Made by a program: the position numbers and the translations under genes
Assembly (NCBI GenBank): GCA_020053355.1
Contig: JAGVNI010000016.1
Location: forward strand, 54,190 to 118,189
Direction of reading: 5' to 3'
Length of the DNA stretch: 64,000 nt
From: an archaeon
GTDB lineage: Archaea; Micrarchaeota; Micrarchaeia; Anstonellales; Bilamarchaeaceae
Notes under the pieces: generated by a model
The model's input: the letters and a program-made list of their open reading frames with translations, nothing else
Told to the model about the DNA's origin: nothing
Database searches by the model: none
Part shown: piece after piece, positions 17,573 through 26,635 of the stretch
How the letters are laid out: each line of letters begins with the position of its first letter
Numbering within the stretch: position 1 is the first letter of the stretch

Positions 17573-18076
17573 TCAACCCTGCCGGGGGCGTCTTCTGCTG
17601 ATTACGAATGTGACGGCGAGGAGGCCGGGCGCCATTATGGACGCCACCGGGCAGGTGCCTGCATTTTCCACCCACGCATACCCCTCCGGGCATTGCCAAG
17701 GCCCATCTTCACCATCCGTTTTCCCCTCCCACCCCGCGGGCACAGTCGCGTTCGTGAACATGCACTGTTTCGTCTGACGGTTGATTGCCATCTCCCCGCA
17801 ATCCCCCATCGCCCCGCTGTGGCCTTCACTGCAGCAGCGGGCATTCTTGCCCGGCGTGCAGTTCCGCGCTGCGGTGACCTCGGCATACCCTTCCGGGCAT
17901 TGCCCGGTGCCGAACCCGAGGCTCACCCAGCCTTCCGGGATTTCGCAGCGCGTGCACTCATCCCCAGCATTGAACATCGAGCATTCCATCGTCGCGTTGT
18001 TGACGATTATTTCCGGAGGCGCCGGGGCGGCGAGGCAGGAAGCTGCAAGAAAAAGGAAGATTAGCGCAATTTTCAT
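17573..18076 (-). CDS. Secreted Cys-rich protein with C-terminal membrane anchor
   Basis: 167 residues. An N-terminal signal peptide (IALIFLFLAASCLAAPAP), 13-14 Cys in the mature part, two CPEGYA segments that look like internal repeats, and a C-terminal hydrophobic stretch (SIMAPGLLAVTFVI) followed by RRRPRQG, a typical stop-transfer anchor. Predicted to sit on the outer face of the membrane. A TATA-like GTTAAAACG lies about 25 bases upstream on this strand. Function unknown. Confidence 0.65.
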   Translation of the reverse strand: MKIALIFLFLAASCLAAPAPPEIIVNNATMECSMFNAGDECTRCEIPEGWVSLGFGTGQCPEGYAEVTAARNCTPGKNARCCSEGHSGAMGDCGEMAINRQTKQCMFTNATVPAGWEGKTDGEDGPWQCPEGYAWVENAGTCPVASIMAPGLLAVTFVISRRRPRQG

Positions 18077-18199
18077 GGGATTCCTTCTCCACCCAACGTT
18101 TTAACGTTTGCGTTGGCCCGGCGGATTTGGGGGAAAATATATAAAGCAGGAAACCCCTTCCTTTATCGGCGGATTCGTCTGTCTTGGCGCTGATAAGTA

Positions 18200-18502
18200 A
18201 TGGATTCAAAGACCCGCTTGTTATACTGGCTCCTCAATGCATCGCGGGGCGGTCCCACCCGCGTGCGCATCCTCAGGGCAATCTATGAAAAACCGGTGAA
18301 TATGCGGCAGCTTTCGATAACCCTTGCGCTGGATTATAAGACGGTCCAGGGCCATGTGGAGCTTCTTGTGGAAAACGGGATACTCGAGACCCCGAAGAAG
18401 AAATACGGCTCGGTCTATTTTCTCAGCCCCGAGTGGGACGGGAACGAATACCTAAACGAACTGTTCATGGGTGATACGAATGGAAAAAAGAAAGGAAAAT
18501 AA
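18200..18502 (+). CDS. Winged-helix transcription regulator
   Basis: 100 residues, one ArsR/MarR-like wHTH: TRVRILRAIYEKPVNMRQLSITLALDYKTVQGHVELLVENGILET, then a beta-wing with YGSVYFLS. Such small archaeal wHTH proteins usually act on neighbouring genes. The next gene, a four-span membrane protein, starts inside its 3' end (overlap of 23 bases), so the pair is co-expressed and may form a sensor/regulator unit. A clear TATA box (AATATATAAAG, 18135-18145) precedes it. Confidence 0.85.
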   Translation: MDSKTRLLYWLLNASRGGPTRVRILRAIYEKPVNMRQLSITLALDYKTVQGHVELLVENGILETPKKKYGSVYFLSPEWDGNEYLNELFMGDTNGKKKGK

Positions 18503-18923
18503 CCTCACACTGAAGGCGTTTTGCGGTGCGGTGCTGGCCATACTGATATCGGTCGGCTTCCTGCTTGCTGCCAATGCGGCCATGCCGTTCCGGCAGTTCG
18601 AGCCAAGGGACATCCCGCCGCGCGAAGCGCTGCCGGATGTGTTCCAGAACGTTTTCCTCCTGCACACCGTCCTGTCACTCGCGATGCTCATCCTCTCGTT
18701 CTACCTGTTCTTCATATACCTCAAGGACTACCTGCAGCTGAAAAGCGGGTTCACGTTCGGACTCCTGCTCGCCATCTTCTCATTCATGCTTTTTGCGGTG
18801 ACCGCCAACCCCTTCCTGCATGTCTTTTTCGGGGTTTACGGCCGGGACGGCATCTTCCAGAGCGTGCCCTACCTGTTCGCGACCATCTCGCTCGGCATAC
18901 TTGTCTGGGTGAGTTCGAAATAG
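18480..18923 (+). CDS. Four-span membrane protein coupled to a wHTH gene
   Basis: 147 residues from ATG 18480. Four hydrophobic segments: AFCGAVLAILISVGFLLAA, VLSLAMLILSFYLFFIYL, FTFGLLLAIFSFMLFAV and YLFATISLGILVWV. An external loop between the first two is rich in Pro and Arg. Translation is coupled to the upstream regulator by overlap. No family recognised; it could sequester the regulator or sense a membrane signal, but this is inference from arrangement only. Confidence 0.75.
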   Translation: MEKRKENNLTLKAFCGAVLAILISVGFLLAANAAMPFRQFEPRDIPPREALPDVFQNVFLLHTVLSLAMLILSFYLFFIYLKDYLQLKSGFTFGLLLAIFSFMLFAVTANPFLHVFFGVYGRDGIFQSVPYLFATISLGILVWVSSK

Positions 18924-18996
18924 GCCCCCATTCCGGCGTAATTTGGGGGATATTTCGGGAAATCCTTTTATAAAGCGCCAGACCCGTTAGCGGCTG

Positions 18997-19596
18997 GTGA
19001 TTGACTTGGATAGTGCAAAAGCGGTCTTTGGAACACTTTTGGTTCTCATGCTCGCGGGCGTGGGATTCGCCCACGGCATCGCATTCTGCCCTGGCGCCAA
19101 CCTCACAGATTCTGTCCGCGAACAGTTCGAAGATGCCCGGGCGGACAACGACAACGCCGCCATGAAAACGCTTCGGGAACAATACTGCCCAGCGCCGGAT
19201 TTCCCCCCTGTTGGGTTCGGGCCGGGCTCTCCGGATGCACGGCATGGCGGTTTCTGCCCGGGTGCGAACCTGACTGAAGACGTCAAGGCGCAGTTCGAGG
19301 GGGCACGGGCCGACAATGACACCGCCACTTTGAAATCGCTCAGGGAGGAATACTGCCCTGCACCGGACAAGCCGGACGCATCGATAATACGGGGCGCCAA
19401 AGCCCATGCGAATTCCATGATAAACAGAATAATGGAGTCGATGGACTCCGGGGATTACGCCGGCGCCAAGGATTTGCTTGAAAACCTTCGCACGCTAATC
19501 CGCGCAATCCCGCCCCGCACCGGTCCGCAAGGATTCGGAGGGCCGATGGCGCCTCCGCCTGGCGGTTTCGCGGCCAATGCGTCGGTGGAATCCTGA
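18997..19596 (+). CDS. Secreted protein with duplicated Cys-containing repeat
   Basis: 199 residues, GTG start at 18997 placed 27 bases after TATA-like CTTTTATAAAG (18964-18974). After a signal peptide (VFGTLLVLMLAGVGFAHG) two copies of a ~45-residue unit follow (FCPGANLT ... QFE.ARADND ... LRE.YCPAPD), each with two Cys, then a helical region and a Pro/Gly-rich tail. Ends in TGATG, overlapping the next small membrane-protein gene by one base. Function unknown. Confidence 0.7.
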   Translation: MIDLDSAKAVFGTLLVLMLAGVGFAHGIAFCPGANLTDSVREQFEDARADNDNAAMKTLREQYCPAPDFPPVGFGPGSPDARHGGFCPGANLTEDVKAQFEGARADNDTATLKSLREEYCPAPDKPDASIIRGAKAHANSMINRIMESMDSGDYAGAKDLLENLRTLIRAIPPRTGPQGFGGPMAPPPGGFAANASVES

Positions 19597-19778
19597 TGGG
19601 TGCCCACCCGTATCTGTCGCTTGCGCCGGATGCGCAATCCCAGATACCGCTAACCGGGGGCAGGCTTCGGCCCGAACCAATCGGGGCAAGTCTCATGAGG
19701 CTGCCCCCGGTCATCCTCCTCGTCGCGGCCGTGTCGGGGTTTGCGCTTGCCGGCATCCTGGCATCGTGGATTTTTTAG
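19596..19778 (+). CDS. Small single-span membrane protein (60 aa)
   Basis: Starts at the ATG inside the TGATG stop/start overlap with the upstream secreted protein, so translation is probably coupled. Residues 1-33 are polar and Pro-rich; residues 34-59 form one hydrophobic helix (LPPVILLVAAVSGFALAGILASWIF). It lies just ahead of the ABC transporter genes and may be part of that operon. No family recognised. Confidence 0.5.
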   Translation: MGAHPYLSLAPDAQSQIPLTGGRLRPEPIGASLMRLPPVILLVAAVSGFALAGILASWIF

Positions 19779-19797
19779 AAGAAAAAAGGTTTGACAT

Positions 19798-20523
<726 letters not shown>

Positions 20524-20527
20524 TGGA

Positions 20528-22129
20528 ATGAAAACCTGGAACCTACTGTTGATGGCATTATTGTTAAGCGTGACGCTGGCATACAGCGCGGACTCCACCT
20601 CCCCGGCGCTGCAGGTGACCGGTTACAACGTGGTCCCGGAAACCGTATATCCCGGGACGAACGGCCAGCTGGAACTCACAATCGAGAATACCGGCACCGA
20701 GACCGCCAAGGGTTCGGCCGTGTACTACACCTACGGGACCGACCAGCAATGGAGCGTCTACCTCGGCGATATCGGGCAGAACTCCCAGGCAATCACCACG
20801 ATTCCGTTCGTGGTTCCGGATAAGGTGAGCAGCGGCATACTCGTGCTGAATGTGGACCTGTACTATCTTGACGAAGACGAAACCGGGTCCAAGCATACGA
20901 TGGCATCCATTCCCATATCTATCGGCCAGCATGAGGTCCTGGAAGTGCGGACGCTTTCCTTAAGCAGCAGTACCATCGGCAAGGGGGAGAAGCTGACCGT
21001 TGCGCTTGAGCTGGAAAACACTGGTGGCGTCATGAAGAATGTCATAATCTCTGCGGCGGACAATTCCTCGTTCAGCCTGGCTGGGACAACCCAGAAGCGG
21101 GTCGGCGATATCGAAGCGAACGCAAGCAAGAATGTCTCCATAGACATCCTCTCCTCATCGAGCGCCGCAGAAGGGAAATACTCGATACCGCTCGTCCTGA
21201 CCTACCAGGACGCTTTGCAGAACACGATAACCCAGACCGTCTACGTCGGTCCTGTGACGGTGTCAGATTCGTCCTCGCAAATGCGCATCCTGTGCACCCC
21301 CATCTCCAATAGCGAGATCGGGTCCACCCTTGTCTACAACCTGACCTTCGAAAACCTGGGGAGCAGCGTTCAATCGGTAGTCATCGTAGTTGAGGGCACG
21401 GATGTATTCACCCCGATAGGGATAAACACGTTCTACGTCGATGATATCCTCCCCGGCGAAAGCAGGACAGAATTGATAACGCTCGGCATAGATGCCGGTT
21501 CTTCATCCGGTTATTATGTCCTGCCCATCACGATGCAGACGAACGGCGATGAGCAGGAATACGATATCGGCATCGTCGTCCAGGCCACCCCGGAGATTCT
21601 CATGACCTCCGAAATAGAGAGCACCACAGACGGGACGCAGGTGAGCGTCAAAATCTCGAACACGGGAAATACCGCGGTCCGTTCCCTCTATATCCGGGCG
21701 GACTCGAACGATTATTACCGGGTCAGTGGTTCGGGCGAGAAGTTCATCGGCACCCTCAGCGTCGACGACTACGCGAGCTACTCGGTGACCGTCAACCAGA
21801 TTGGGCAGGCCCCGGCGGGCGCGGCCGCAGGAATCCCGCTGACCGTCGTCTTCAAGGATAATGACAATGTCGAGCATACCGTGAAGAAGACCATCGTGAT
21901 AAGCGGGGCAACGGATGCCGCCGCATACGGAAACGCTTCATTCTCCTCATCATCCCAGAACCGCACTTTCAGCGGCCGCCCTGGCGGCGTGATGGGCGGC
22001 GGTTCAACCGAGAACATCCCTGTATATGCAGGCATCGGCCTTGTGATTCTTGGCGGGCTGTATCTTGGATACCGGAAATTTAGAGGAAAGAAAAAAGTCC
22101 CGGAGGGCTCGGATGAAACTCGCAGATAG
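20528..22129 (+). CDS. Secreted CARDB/S-layer-like protein of an ABC system
   Basis: 533 residues. Signal peptide (NLLLMALLLSVTLAYSA), then several immunoglobulin-like CARDB-type beta domains with recurrent LELTIENTGTETAKGSAV-like strands, then a C-terminal membrane helix (IPVYAGIGLVILGGLYLGYR) and a basic tail. Such COG1361-type proteins often sit between the ATPase and permease of archaeal MacB-like systems and probably form the extracellular part. The permease gene starts inside its 3' end. Confidence 0.85.
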   Translation: MKTWNLLLMALLLSVTLAYSADSTSPALQVTGYNVVPETVYPGTNGQLELTIENTGTETAKGSAVYYTYGTDQQWSVYLGDIGQNSQAITTIPFVVPDKVSSGILVLNVDLYYLDEDETGSKHTMASIPISIGQHEVLEVRTLSLSSSTIGKGEKLTVALELENTGGVMKNVIISAADNSSFSLAGTTQKRVGDIEANASKNVSIDILSSSSAAEGKYSIPLVLTYQDALQNTITQTVYVGPVTVSDSSSQMRILCTPISNSEIGSTLVYNLTFENLGSSVQSVVIVVEGTDVFTPIGINTFYVDDILPGESRTELITLGIDAGSSSGYYVLPITMQTNGDEQEYDIGIVVQATPEILMTSEIESTTDGTQVSVKISNTGNTAVRSLYIRADSNDYYRVSGSGEKFIGTLSVDDYASYSVTVNQIGQAPAGAAAGIPLTVVFKDNDNVEHTVKKTIVISGATDAAAYGNASFSSSSQNRTFSGRPGGVMGGGSTENIPVYAGIGLVILGGLYLGYRKFRGKKKVPEGSDETRR

Positions 22130-23375
22130 TGCCGAAATCGCCCTAACGAACATAATGCACCAGAAGCTGCGCAGCTGGCTAACCATCCTGGGCATAGTGG
22201 TGGGCGTAGCGTCCATCATTACCCTCATCTCCATAAGCATGGGGATGCAGGAGAACGTCACCAAGCAGACCAGCGTGCTCGGGGCCAACCAGATAACCAT
22301 CACAGCAGGGTCGCAGCGGGCCAGCCGGATGATGGGCATGGGGCTTGCCGGAGGTGGAGGGGGGCCACCGCCTGGCGCGGTATTCGAGGAGGATGATTCG
22401 GAAACCGCAGCTGTTACATTCAAGGAAGCGGACGAATTGCGTTCGCTTTCAGGTGTTTCCGTCATCGATGCCAGGCTTTCGGAGCGCAAAGACATCGTGT
22501 ATAAGACCAAGAACACGACCCTTAGCGTCATCGGCACCGACCCCGACGCGTTCCCGGAAACGCTGAGCGTGGAGCTTGAGAACGGCCGCCTTCTTGGCGT
22601 CAGCGACAAATACTCCGCAGTCATCGGCTACAACGTCGCCCACGCAGTATTCGACGGCGAAGACGACGATGAAGTGGACCTTCTCAACAACCAGATAGAG
22701 ATTGATGGCGTCGCCTTCAAGGTCGTCGGAATCCTGAACGAATCGGGCGGCATGGCGGGGAGCGACAACAACATCTACGTGCCAATCGAGACGGCCCAGG
22801 ACCTCTTTGACGAGGATGAGGATGTCAGCGAGCTTATTGTGGTAGTGAAAGACGGCTATAACGTCGATACAATCGCTTCCGACCTTGAAACGGAACTCAA
22901 GTCGCTCCACGACCTTTCCGATGACGAGGATGCGGACTTCTCAGTCGTGACCGCGACATCGATGCAATCTGCGGTCTCGTCTATTACAGACACGCTGACT
23001 CTTTTCCTAGGCGGAATCGCCTCGATATCGCTTATTGTCGGCGGCATCGGCGTGCTCAATACGATGTTCATGAGCGTGCTAGAGCAGACGAAGACGATTG
23101 GCGTCTTCAAGGCGCTGGGGGCCAAGGACAGCGACATCATCCGCCTCTTCCTGATAGAAGCCGCGACGCTCGGGTTCATAGGCGGCCTGGCGGGCGTCGG
23201 CTTGAGCTTCTTCGGGTCGATTGTCCTCTCGATGTTCAGCCTTCCCTCGGCAATCACGGTGGAACTGGTGGCCATGGGACTGTTCTTCTCGGTCATTGTA
23301 GGCATCGTAGCCGGGATAGTGCCCGCGCGGAACGCCGCGCAGATATCCCCGATAGAGGCCCTGAGGTACGAATGA
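22113..23375 (+). CDS. ABC transporter permease, MacB/FtsX type
   Basis: 420 residues from ATG 22113, with GGAGG seven bases upstream; overlaps the preceding gene by 17 bases. An N-terminal membrane helix (LTILGIVVGVASIITLISIS), a long extracytoplasmic MacB periplasmic-core-like domain, then three C-terminal helices of the FtsX family ending in GIVPARNAAQISPIEALRYE. Works with the ATPase and CARDB-like protein. A second copy of its last ~55 codons lies at 29175-29340. Confidence 0.93.
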   Translation: MKLADSAEIALTNIMHQKLRSWLTILGIVVGVASIITLISISMGMQENVTKQTSVLGANQITITAGSQRASRMMGMGLAGGGGGPPPGAVFEEDDSETAAVTFKEADELRSLSGVSVIDARLSERKDIVYKTKNTTLSVIGTDPDAFPETLSVELENGRLLGVSDKYSAVIGYNVAHAVFDGEDDDEVDLLNNQIEIDGVAFKVVGILNESGGMAGSDNNIYVPIETAQDLFDEDEDVSELIVVVKDGYNVDTIASDLETELKSLHDLSDDEDADFSVVTATSMQSAVSSITDTLTLFLGGIASISLIVGGIGVLNTMFMSVLEQTKTIGVFKALGAKDSDIIRLFLIEAATLGFIGGLAGVGLSFFGSIVLSMFSLPSAITVELVAMGLFFSVIVGIVAGIVPARNAAQISPIEALRYE

Positions 23376-23455
23376 ATGGCAGGGACCTGTTCGAAGGGCT
23401 GCGCCCCCCATCTAAACTAGGGGGCTGGCCACCCGGCTGAACCTGCGCCCGGATG

Positions 23456-24268
23456 TCACAATTGCGTTGCCCAGCCGCCATCCACTACGATAGCCTGGCC
23501 GGTGATGTAGCCGGCGCCATCCCCTGCAAGGAACACCGCCGCGTCGGCGATATCCTGTGGGAGCCCGGCGCGCTTTATGGGCATTCCCTTAATGAACGCG
23601 CTGAAGGCGGCCCTGTTCCTGATGAACGCCTCGGTCATCCTGGACTTTGTCACGCCCGGGCATATGGCGTTCACGGTTATCCCGTGCTTCCCCAGGTCCA
23701 CCGCGGCGGACTGGGTCAGGCCCAAAACCCCGGCCTTTGACGCGCAATAGGCGGCTCGCCCTCCGAATCCGCGCAGGCCGGCGACCGAACTTATGTTGAT
23801 GATGCGGCCCCAGTTCCGCTCCTTCATCTTCAGGGCCGCATACTTCGTCCCGAAAAAAACGCCGTCCAGGTTCACGGCAAGCACCGTGCGCCAGAGCTCC
23901 GTTCCGGTTGCGAGCACCGAGCTCATCTCGTCGATTCCGGCATTGTTCACCATGATGTCCACTGAGCCGTAACGCGCCTCCGCCTTATCCAGCAGGGATT
24001 TCACCTGCCCCTCGTCGCTGACGTCGCAGGGGATGGATGCGGCTTCGCCTCCTGCCTGTATTATCCCTTCCGCGACCTTGAGGCACGCATCCGCGTCAGT
24101 AGACGAGACCACGACCTTGGCTCCGGTGCCGGCCAGGGCCGAAGCTATCGCAGCGCCGATGCCCCTGCTCGAACCAGTTACTACGGCCACCCTTCCTTCC
24201 GGCCCGCGCCTTTGCGCCGCGTTGGCCGTTTTCCTTCCGAGATTGAAGATGTCCAGCATATTCTTCAC
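23456..24268 (-). CDS. Short-chain dehydrogenase/reductase, FabG-like
   Basis: 270 residues, classical SDR length. Cofactor motif VAVVTGSSRGIGAAIASAL, the NNAG motif (VNNAGID), catalytic Ser in IINISSVAG and YxxxK in AAYCASKAG; C-terminal AVFLAGDGAGYITGQAIVVDGG is typical of 3-oxoacyl-ACP reductase-like enzymes. The substrate cannot be told. First of a run of minus-strand genes in the glycosyltransferase/peptide cluster. Confidence 0.92.
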   Translation of the reverse strand: MKNMLDIFNLGRKTANAAQRRGPEGRVAVVTGSSRGIGAAIASALAGTGAKVVVSSTDADACLKVAEGIIQAGGEAASIPCDVSDEGQVKSLLDKAEARYGSVDIMVNNAGIDEMSSVLATGTELWRTVLAVNLDGVFFGTKYAALKMKERNWGRIINISSVAGLRGFGGRAAYCASKAGVLGLTQSAAVDLGKHGITVNAICPGVTKSRMTEAFIRNRAAFSAFIKGMPIKRAGLPQDIADAAVFLAGDGAGYITGQAIVVDGGWATQL

Positions 24269-24291
24269 CCGCGATTGCCCCTGGATAATTA

Positions 24292-25185
24292 TTATTGAGA
24301 TTTCTTGGCCTTCTTCATTTCATACGCGTATCCGTCATGCGTTGCCAGGATGGCCACCCTGCACAGCAGCTCATAGGCAATGGCGTCATAAATCGGGATT
24401 TTCCTGTCTTTTACGTACTTGTCCCCGATTCCCTTTCTGATGACCAGGCTCCGGATGAGGTTCAGGCGGCTGAACGGGGAGTTCCTGCCCTGCTTCAGGC
24501 CGTATATCCTGGCAATCGTCGCGCTTCCCCTGCCGGAAAGCCAGCACTTATGGTAGATCGAGCGGACATCGGTCGGGTCCCTGTGGCGGACCGTTCCGCC
24601 TTCGAGGTACCTCAGGTCGTACCTCTTCCGAATTATCTTCTGCGACAGGTGGATGTCCTCAACACCCACGATTTCCTCGTTGAAGATGCCCACATCGAGA
24701 AGCGCGGAGCGCAGGTAAAGCACGTTCATGGTGGGGATATGCACGGTCCTTCCCTCCCGCCCCATGTTGTCCCATACCCTGCGGCTGTTCCAGAAGCGGC
24801 TGATGACGTTTTCGGGATTCTGGGACAGGATGGGACCGCCGACGCCCGCGCATCTGCCGTCGTCCCGGAAGCCGGCGAGCAGCGTCCGGAGCCAGCCTGG
24901 CTCTGCGATGCAGTCATCGTCCGTGAAAGCGATGAACCGCGCGTCCGAGCTCCGAACCCCCAGATTCCTCGCGGCGCTTGCGCCGGGTTTCCCCTGCTCC
25001 AGGAACCTCAGGACTCCCGCATCGGCCTTGGCTATTAGGAATTCCTTTGTGCCGTCAGCGGAGCCGTTGTCCACGACAATGATCTCGAACTTCGTTTTCG
25101 GCAGGTCCTGCCTTTCGAGCGCCCCGATGCATTTCTTCAGGTCTTCGAGCCGGTTGAGCGTCGGTATGACGATACTGACCTCCAT
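24292..25185 (-). CDS. Family 2 glycosyltransferase
   Basis: 297 residues from ATG 25185 (EVSIVIPTLNRLEDL). GT-A fold features: nucleotide-binding IIVVDNGSADGT, the DDD motif in FIAFTDDDCIAEPGWL, and the acceptor-side VEDIHLSQKI acidic pair. No C-terminal membrane helices, so probably a soluble inverting transferase that adds a sugar to a lipid, glycan or protein. Divergent from the PqqD-like gene 113 bases away, sharing the intergenic promoter region. Confidence 0.9.
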   Translation of the reverse strand: MEVSIVIPTLNRLEDLKKCIGALERQDLPKTKFEIIVVDNGSADGTKEFLIAKADAGVLRFLEQGKPGASAARNLGVRSSDARFIAFTDDDCIAEPGWLRTLLAGFRDDGRCAGVGGPILSQNPENVISRFWNSRRVWDNMGREGRTVHIPTMNVLYLRSALLDVGIFNEEIVGVEDIHLSQKIIRKRYDLRYLEGGTVRHRDPTDVRSIYHKCWLSGRGSATIARIYGLKQGRNSPFSRLNLIRSLVIRKGIGDKYVKDRKIPIYDAIAYELLCRVAILATHDGYAYEMKKAKKSQ

Positions 25186-25298
25186 GCGATGGATAATGCC
25201 CATTTGGATTTAAATCCTCAGGCATCCGTCCGGCTCTCCCCGCCCCATCCGCCCCACCCCACCATTTCCTATTAATCCTTTGCCACCAACATACTCCC

Positions 25299-25565
25299 AT
25301 GGCCTATTCGAAAAACCCGAACCTCATCGACAAGAAGATCGAGGCTGGCCTGCTGCTTTTCGACACAGATTCGAGCCGGATGATGGAGCTGAACTCCACC
25401 GCAGCTCTTCTCTGGCAGGAATCCCCGGCCAACTTCGGCAAGGAAGACCTGAAAAAAATAATCGAAGCCCGTTGCACCGGTGCAAAGAACGTGGAGCAGG
25501 ATGTCGCGGATTTCATCGGGGCCGCGCTGAAGCTGAAGCTGGTGAGCGATGATGGAAAAAATTAA
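25299..25565 (+). CDS. PqqD-like peptide-binding protein (RiPP recognition element)
   Basis: 88 residues, the size of stand-alone PqqD/RRE proteins. The pattern fits: NPNLIDKKIEAGLLLFDTDSSRMMELNSTAALLW (beta-hairpin plus first helix), then a helical region with a Cys, then FIGAALKLKLV. Family knowledge: PqqD-type winged-helix RREs bind the leader of a precursor peptide and present it to a modifying enzyme. A 29-codon gene overlaps its 3' end and a nucleotidyltransferase follows. A TATA-like CTATTAATCC (25268-25277) lies about 26 bases before the ATG. Confidence 0.85.
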   Translation: MAYSKNPNLIDKKIEAGLLLFDTDSSRMMELNSTAALLWQESPANFGKEDLKKIIEARCTGAKNVEQDVADFIGAALKLKLVSDDGKN

Positions 25566-25641
25566 GTACGTGAAGCCGGAAATCAAGGAAATCTGGGACG
25601 AGGACGTCGGCCCGCTCGGCGTTTACCTGCTTGAAATGTGA
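25552..25641 (+). CDS. Putative RiPP-like precursor peptide (29 aa)
   Basis: ATG 25552 to TGA 25639-25641, overlapping the PqqD-like gene by 14 bases and ending one base before the ATG of the nucleotidyltransferase; GGTGAG lies five bases upstream. An in-frame ATG at 25549 is an alternative. The N-terminal part contains YVKPEIKEI, matching the YxxPxL/I motif by which lasso-type and related leaders bind an RRE. The C-terminal part (DEDVGPLGVYLLEM) is acidic then hydrophobic. Size, motif and position between an RRE and a tailoring-type enzyme make a substrate role likely, but the product is unknown. Confidence 0.6.
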   Translation: MEKIKYVKPEIKEIWDEDVGPLGVYLLEM

Positions 25642-25642
25642 A

Positions 25643-26635
25643 ATGCTCGAATTGATGCCAATGGCGGGGAACGAAGTTGCTGGGCGCGGTCAATTATCCG
25701 CAGAAATCGCCTCGCTGATGAAAACCAATCCTGACCCGGAATTCGTCAGGGCCAACCTCAGCGAGACCTCCAAGAGACGGTTCGCCGCCCTGGTGCAGGA
25801 GAGGCGCATCGCCCAAACGCTCAGGGTTCTCGGCTTCCTGAACCGCCGCGGAGTGGATTTCGCGGTCCTCAAGGGCGTCACCCTGGCACGTTTCGACCGC
25901 GCGCGAGATTTTGCCGACCTGGACATACTCGTCGACCGCAAGGACGTGGAAGCGGTCGGAGGCATGCTGGAGAAGGAATTCGGCTATTTTTATTCCAGGC
26001 CCCAGGAGCTGGAATCCCTAGCCCGGGGGGACGATGGCTGCCATGACGTCTCCCTCCACCACAGCCATATGCTCCCAATAGAACTCCACTTCAGGCTGTT
26101 CAACTACACACCGGAGGGGGCTTTGCACCCGCTTTCGGGCAAGGTCATCCTCGAAATGGACGGGGTCCGCGTGCCGGCGCTCCGCAAGGAGCTGCAGCTG
26201 CTTGAGGTGCTCCTCCACAACGCCCTCCATCATATGTTCATCTGCGACCGGGAAAAATGGGCCAGGGACATAAACATCTTGGTGGACAACTACGACATCG
26301 ACTGGGAAGGATTCGCGGACATTGCCCGCAGCATCAACCACTCCGAAGTGGCATACCTCACCGCCCGCCTGCTGCGCTCCTTCAGGAAGACGAAAGCCCG
26401 AATTCCGGGCAGCGCCATGCGGATGCTCGCTCCCCGCTCATTGGCATGCTACCTGAAAAAGCCGGTTTTCGCATGGGCGCTCTATTTCTGCAGGGACCGG
26501 CTTCTTCCGCCCCCGGACATACTTGAGGCCCGGTTCCATGTGCCACGGTCTTCGCCGCTCTTCGCCTTCTGCTATCTTGCGAACTGGCTCCGGCTGCCAT
26601 TCACCGCCGTATCGTTGGTCCTCAGGCGCCGATGA
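25643..26635 (+). CDS. Nucleotidyltransferase family protein (NTase_5-like)
   Basis: 330 residues from ATG 25643. The core VDFAVLKGVTLARF ... RDFADLDILVD (LKG then DxD-type metal ligands) followed by HSHMLPIELHFRL is the signature of the nucleotidyltransferase family often found with PqqD-like and HprK-like genes in bacterial peptide or polysaccharide clusters. It may transfer a nucleotide to a peptide, protein or sugar. The C-terminus has a hydrophobic stretch. The last 14 bases overlap the convergent HprK-like gene. Confidence 0.82.
   Translation: MLELMPMAGNEVAGRGQLSAEIASLMKTNPDPEFVRANLSETSKRRFAALVQERRIAQTLRVLGFLNRRGVDFAVLKGVTLARFDRARDFADLDILVDRKDVEAVGGMLEKEFGYFYSRPQELESLARGDDGCHDVSLHHSHMLPIELHFRLFNYTPEGALHPLSGKVILEMDGVRVPALRKELQLLEVLLHNALHHMFICDREKWARDINILVDNYDIDWEGFADIARSINHSEVAYLTARLLRSFRKTKARIPGSAMRMLAPRSLACYLKKPVFAWALYFCRDRLLPPPDILEARFHVPRSSPLFAFCYLANWLRLPFTAVSLVLRRR

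Noticed and set aside
25552..25641. Classifying the 29-residue peptide as a lasso peptide
   Set aside because: The leader-like YxxPxI and a Gly/Glu spacing of nine in the C-terminus are suggestive, but no asparagine-synthetase-like cyclase or transglutaminase-like leader protease is present, and only one residue would remain as tail.
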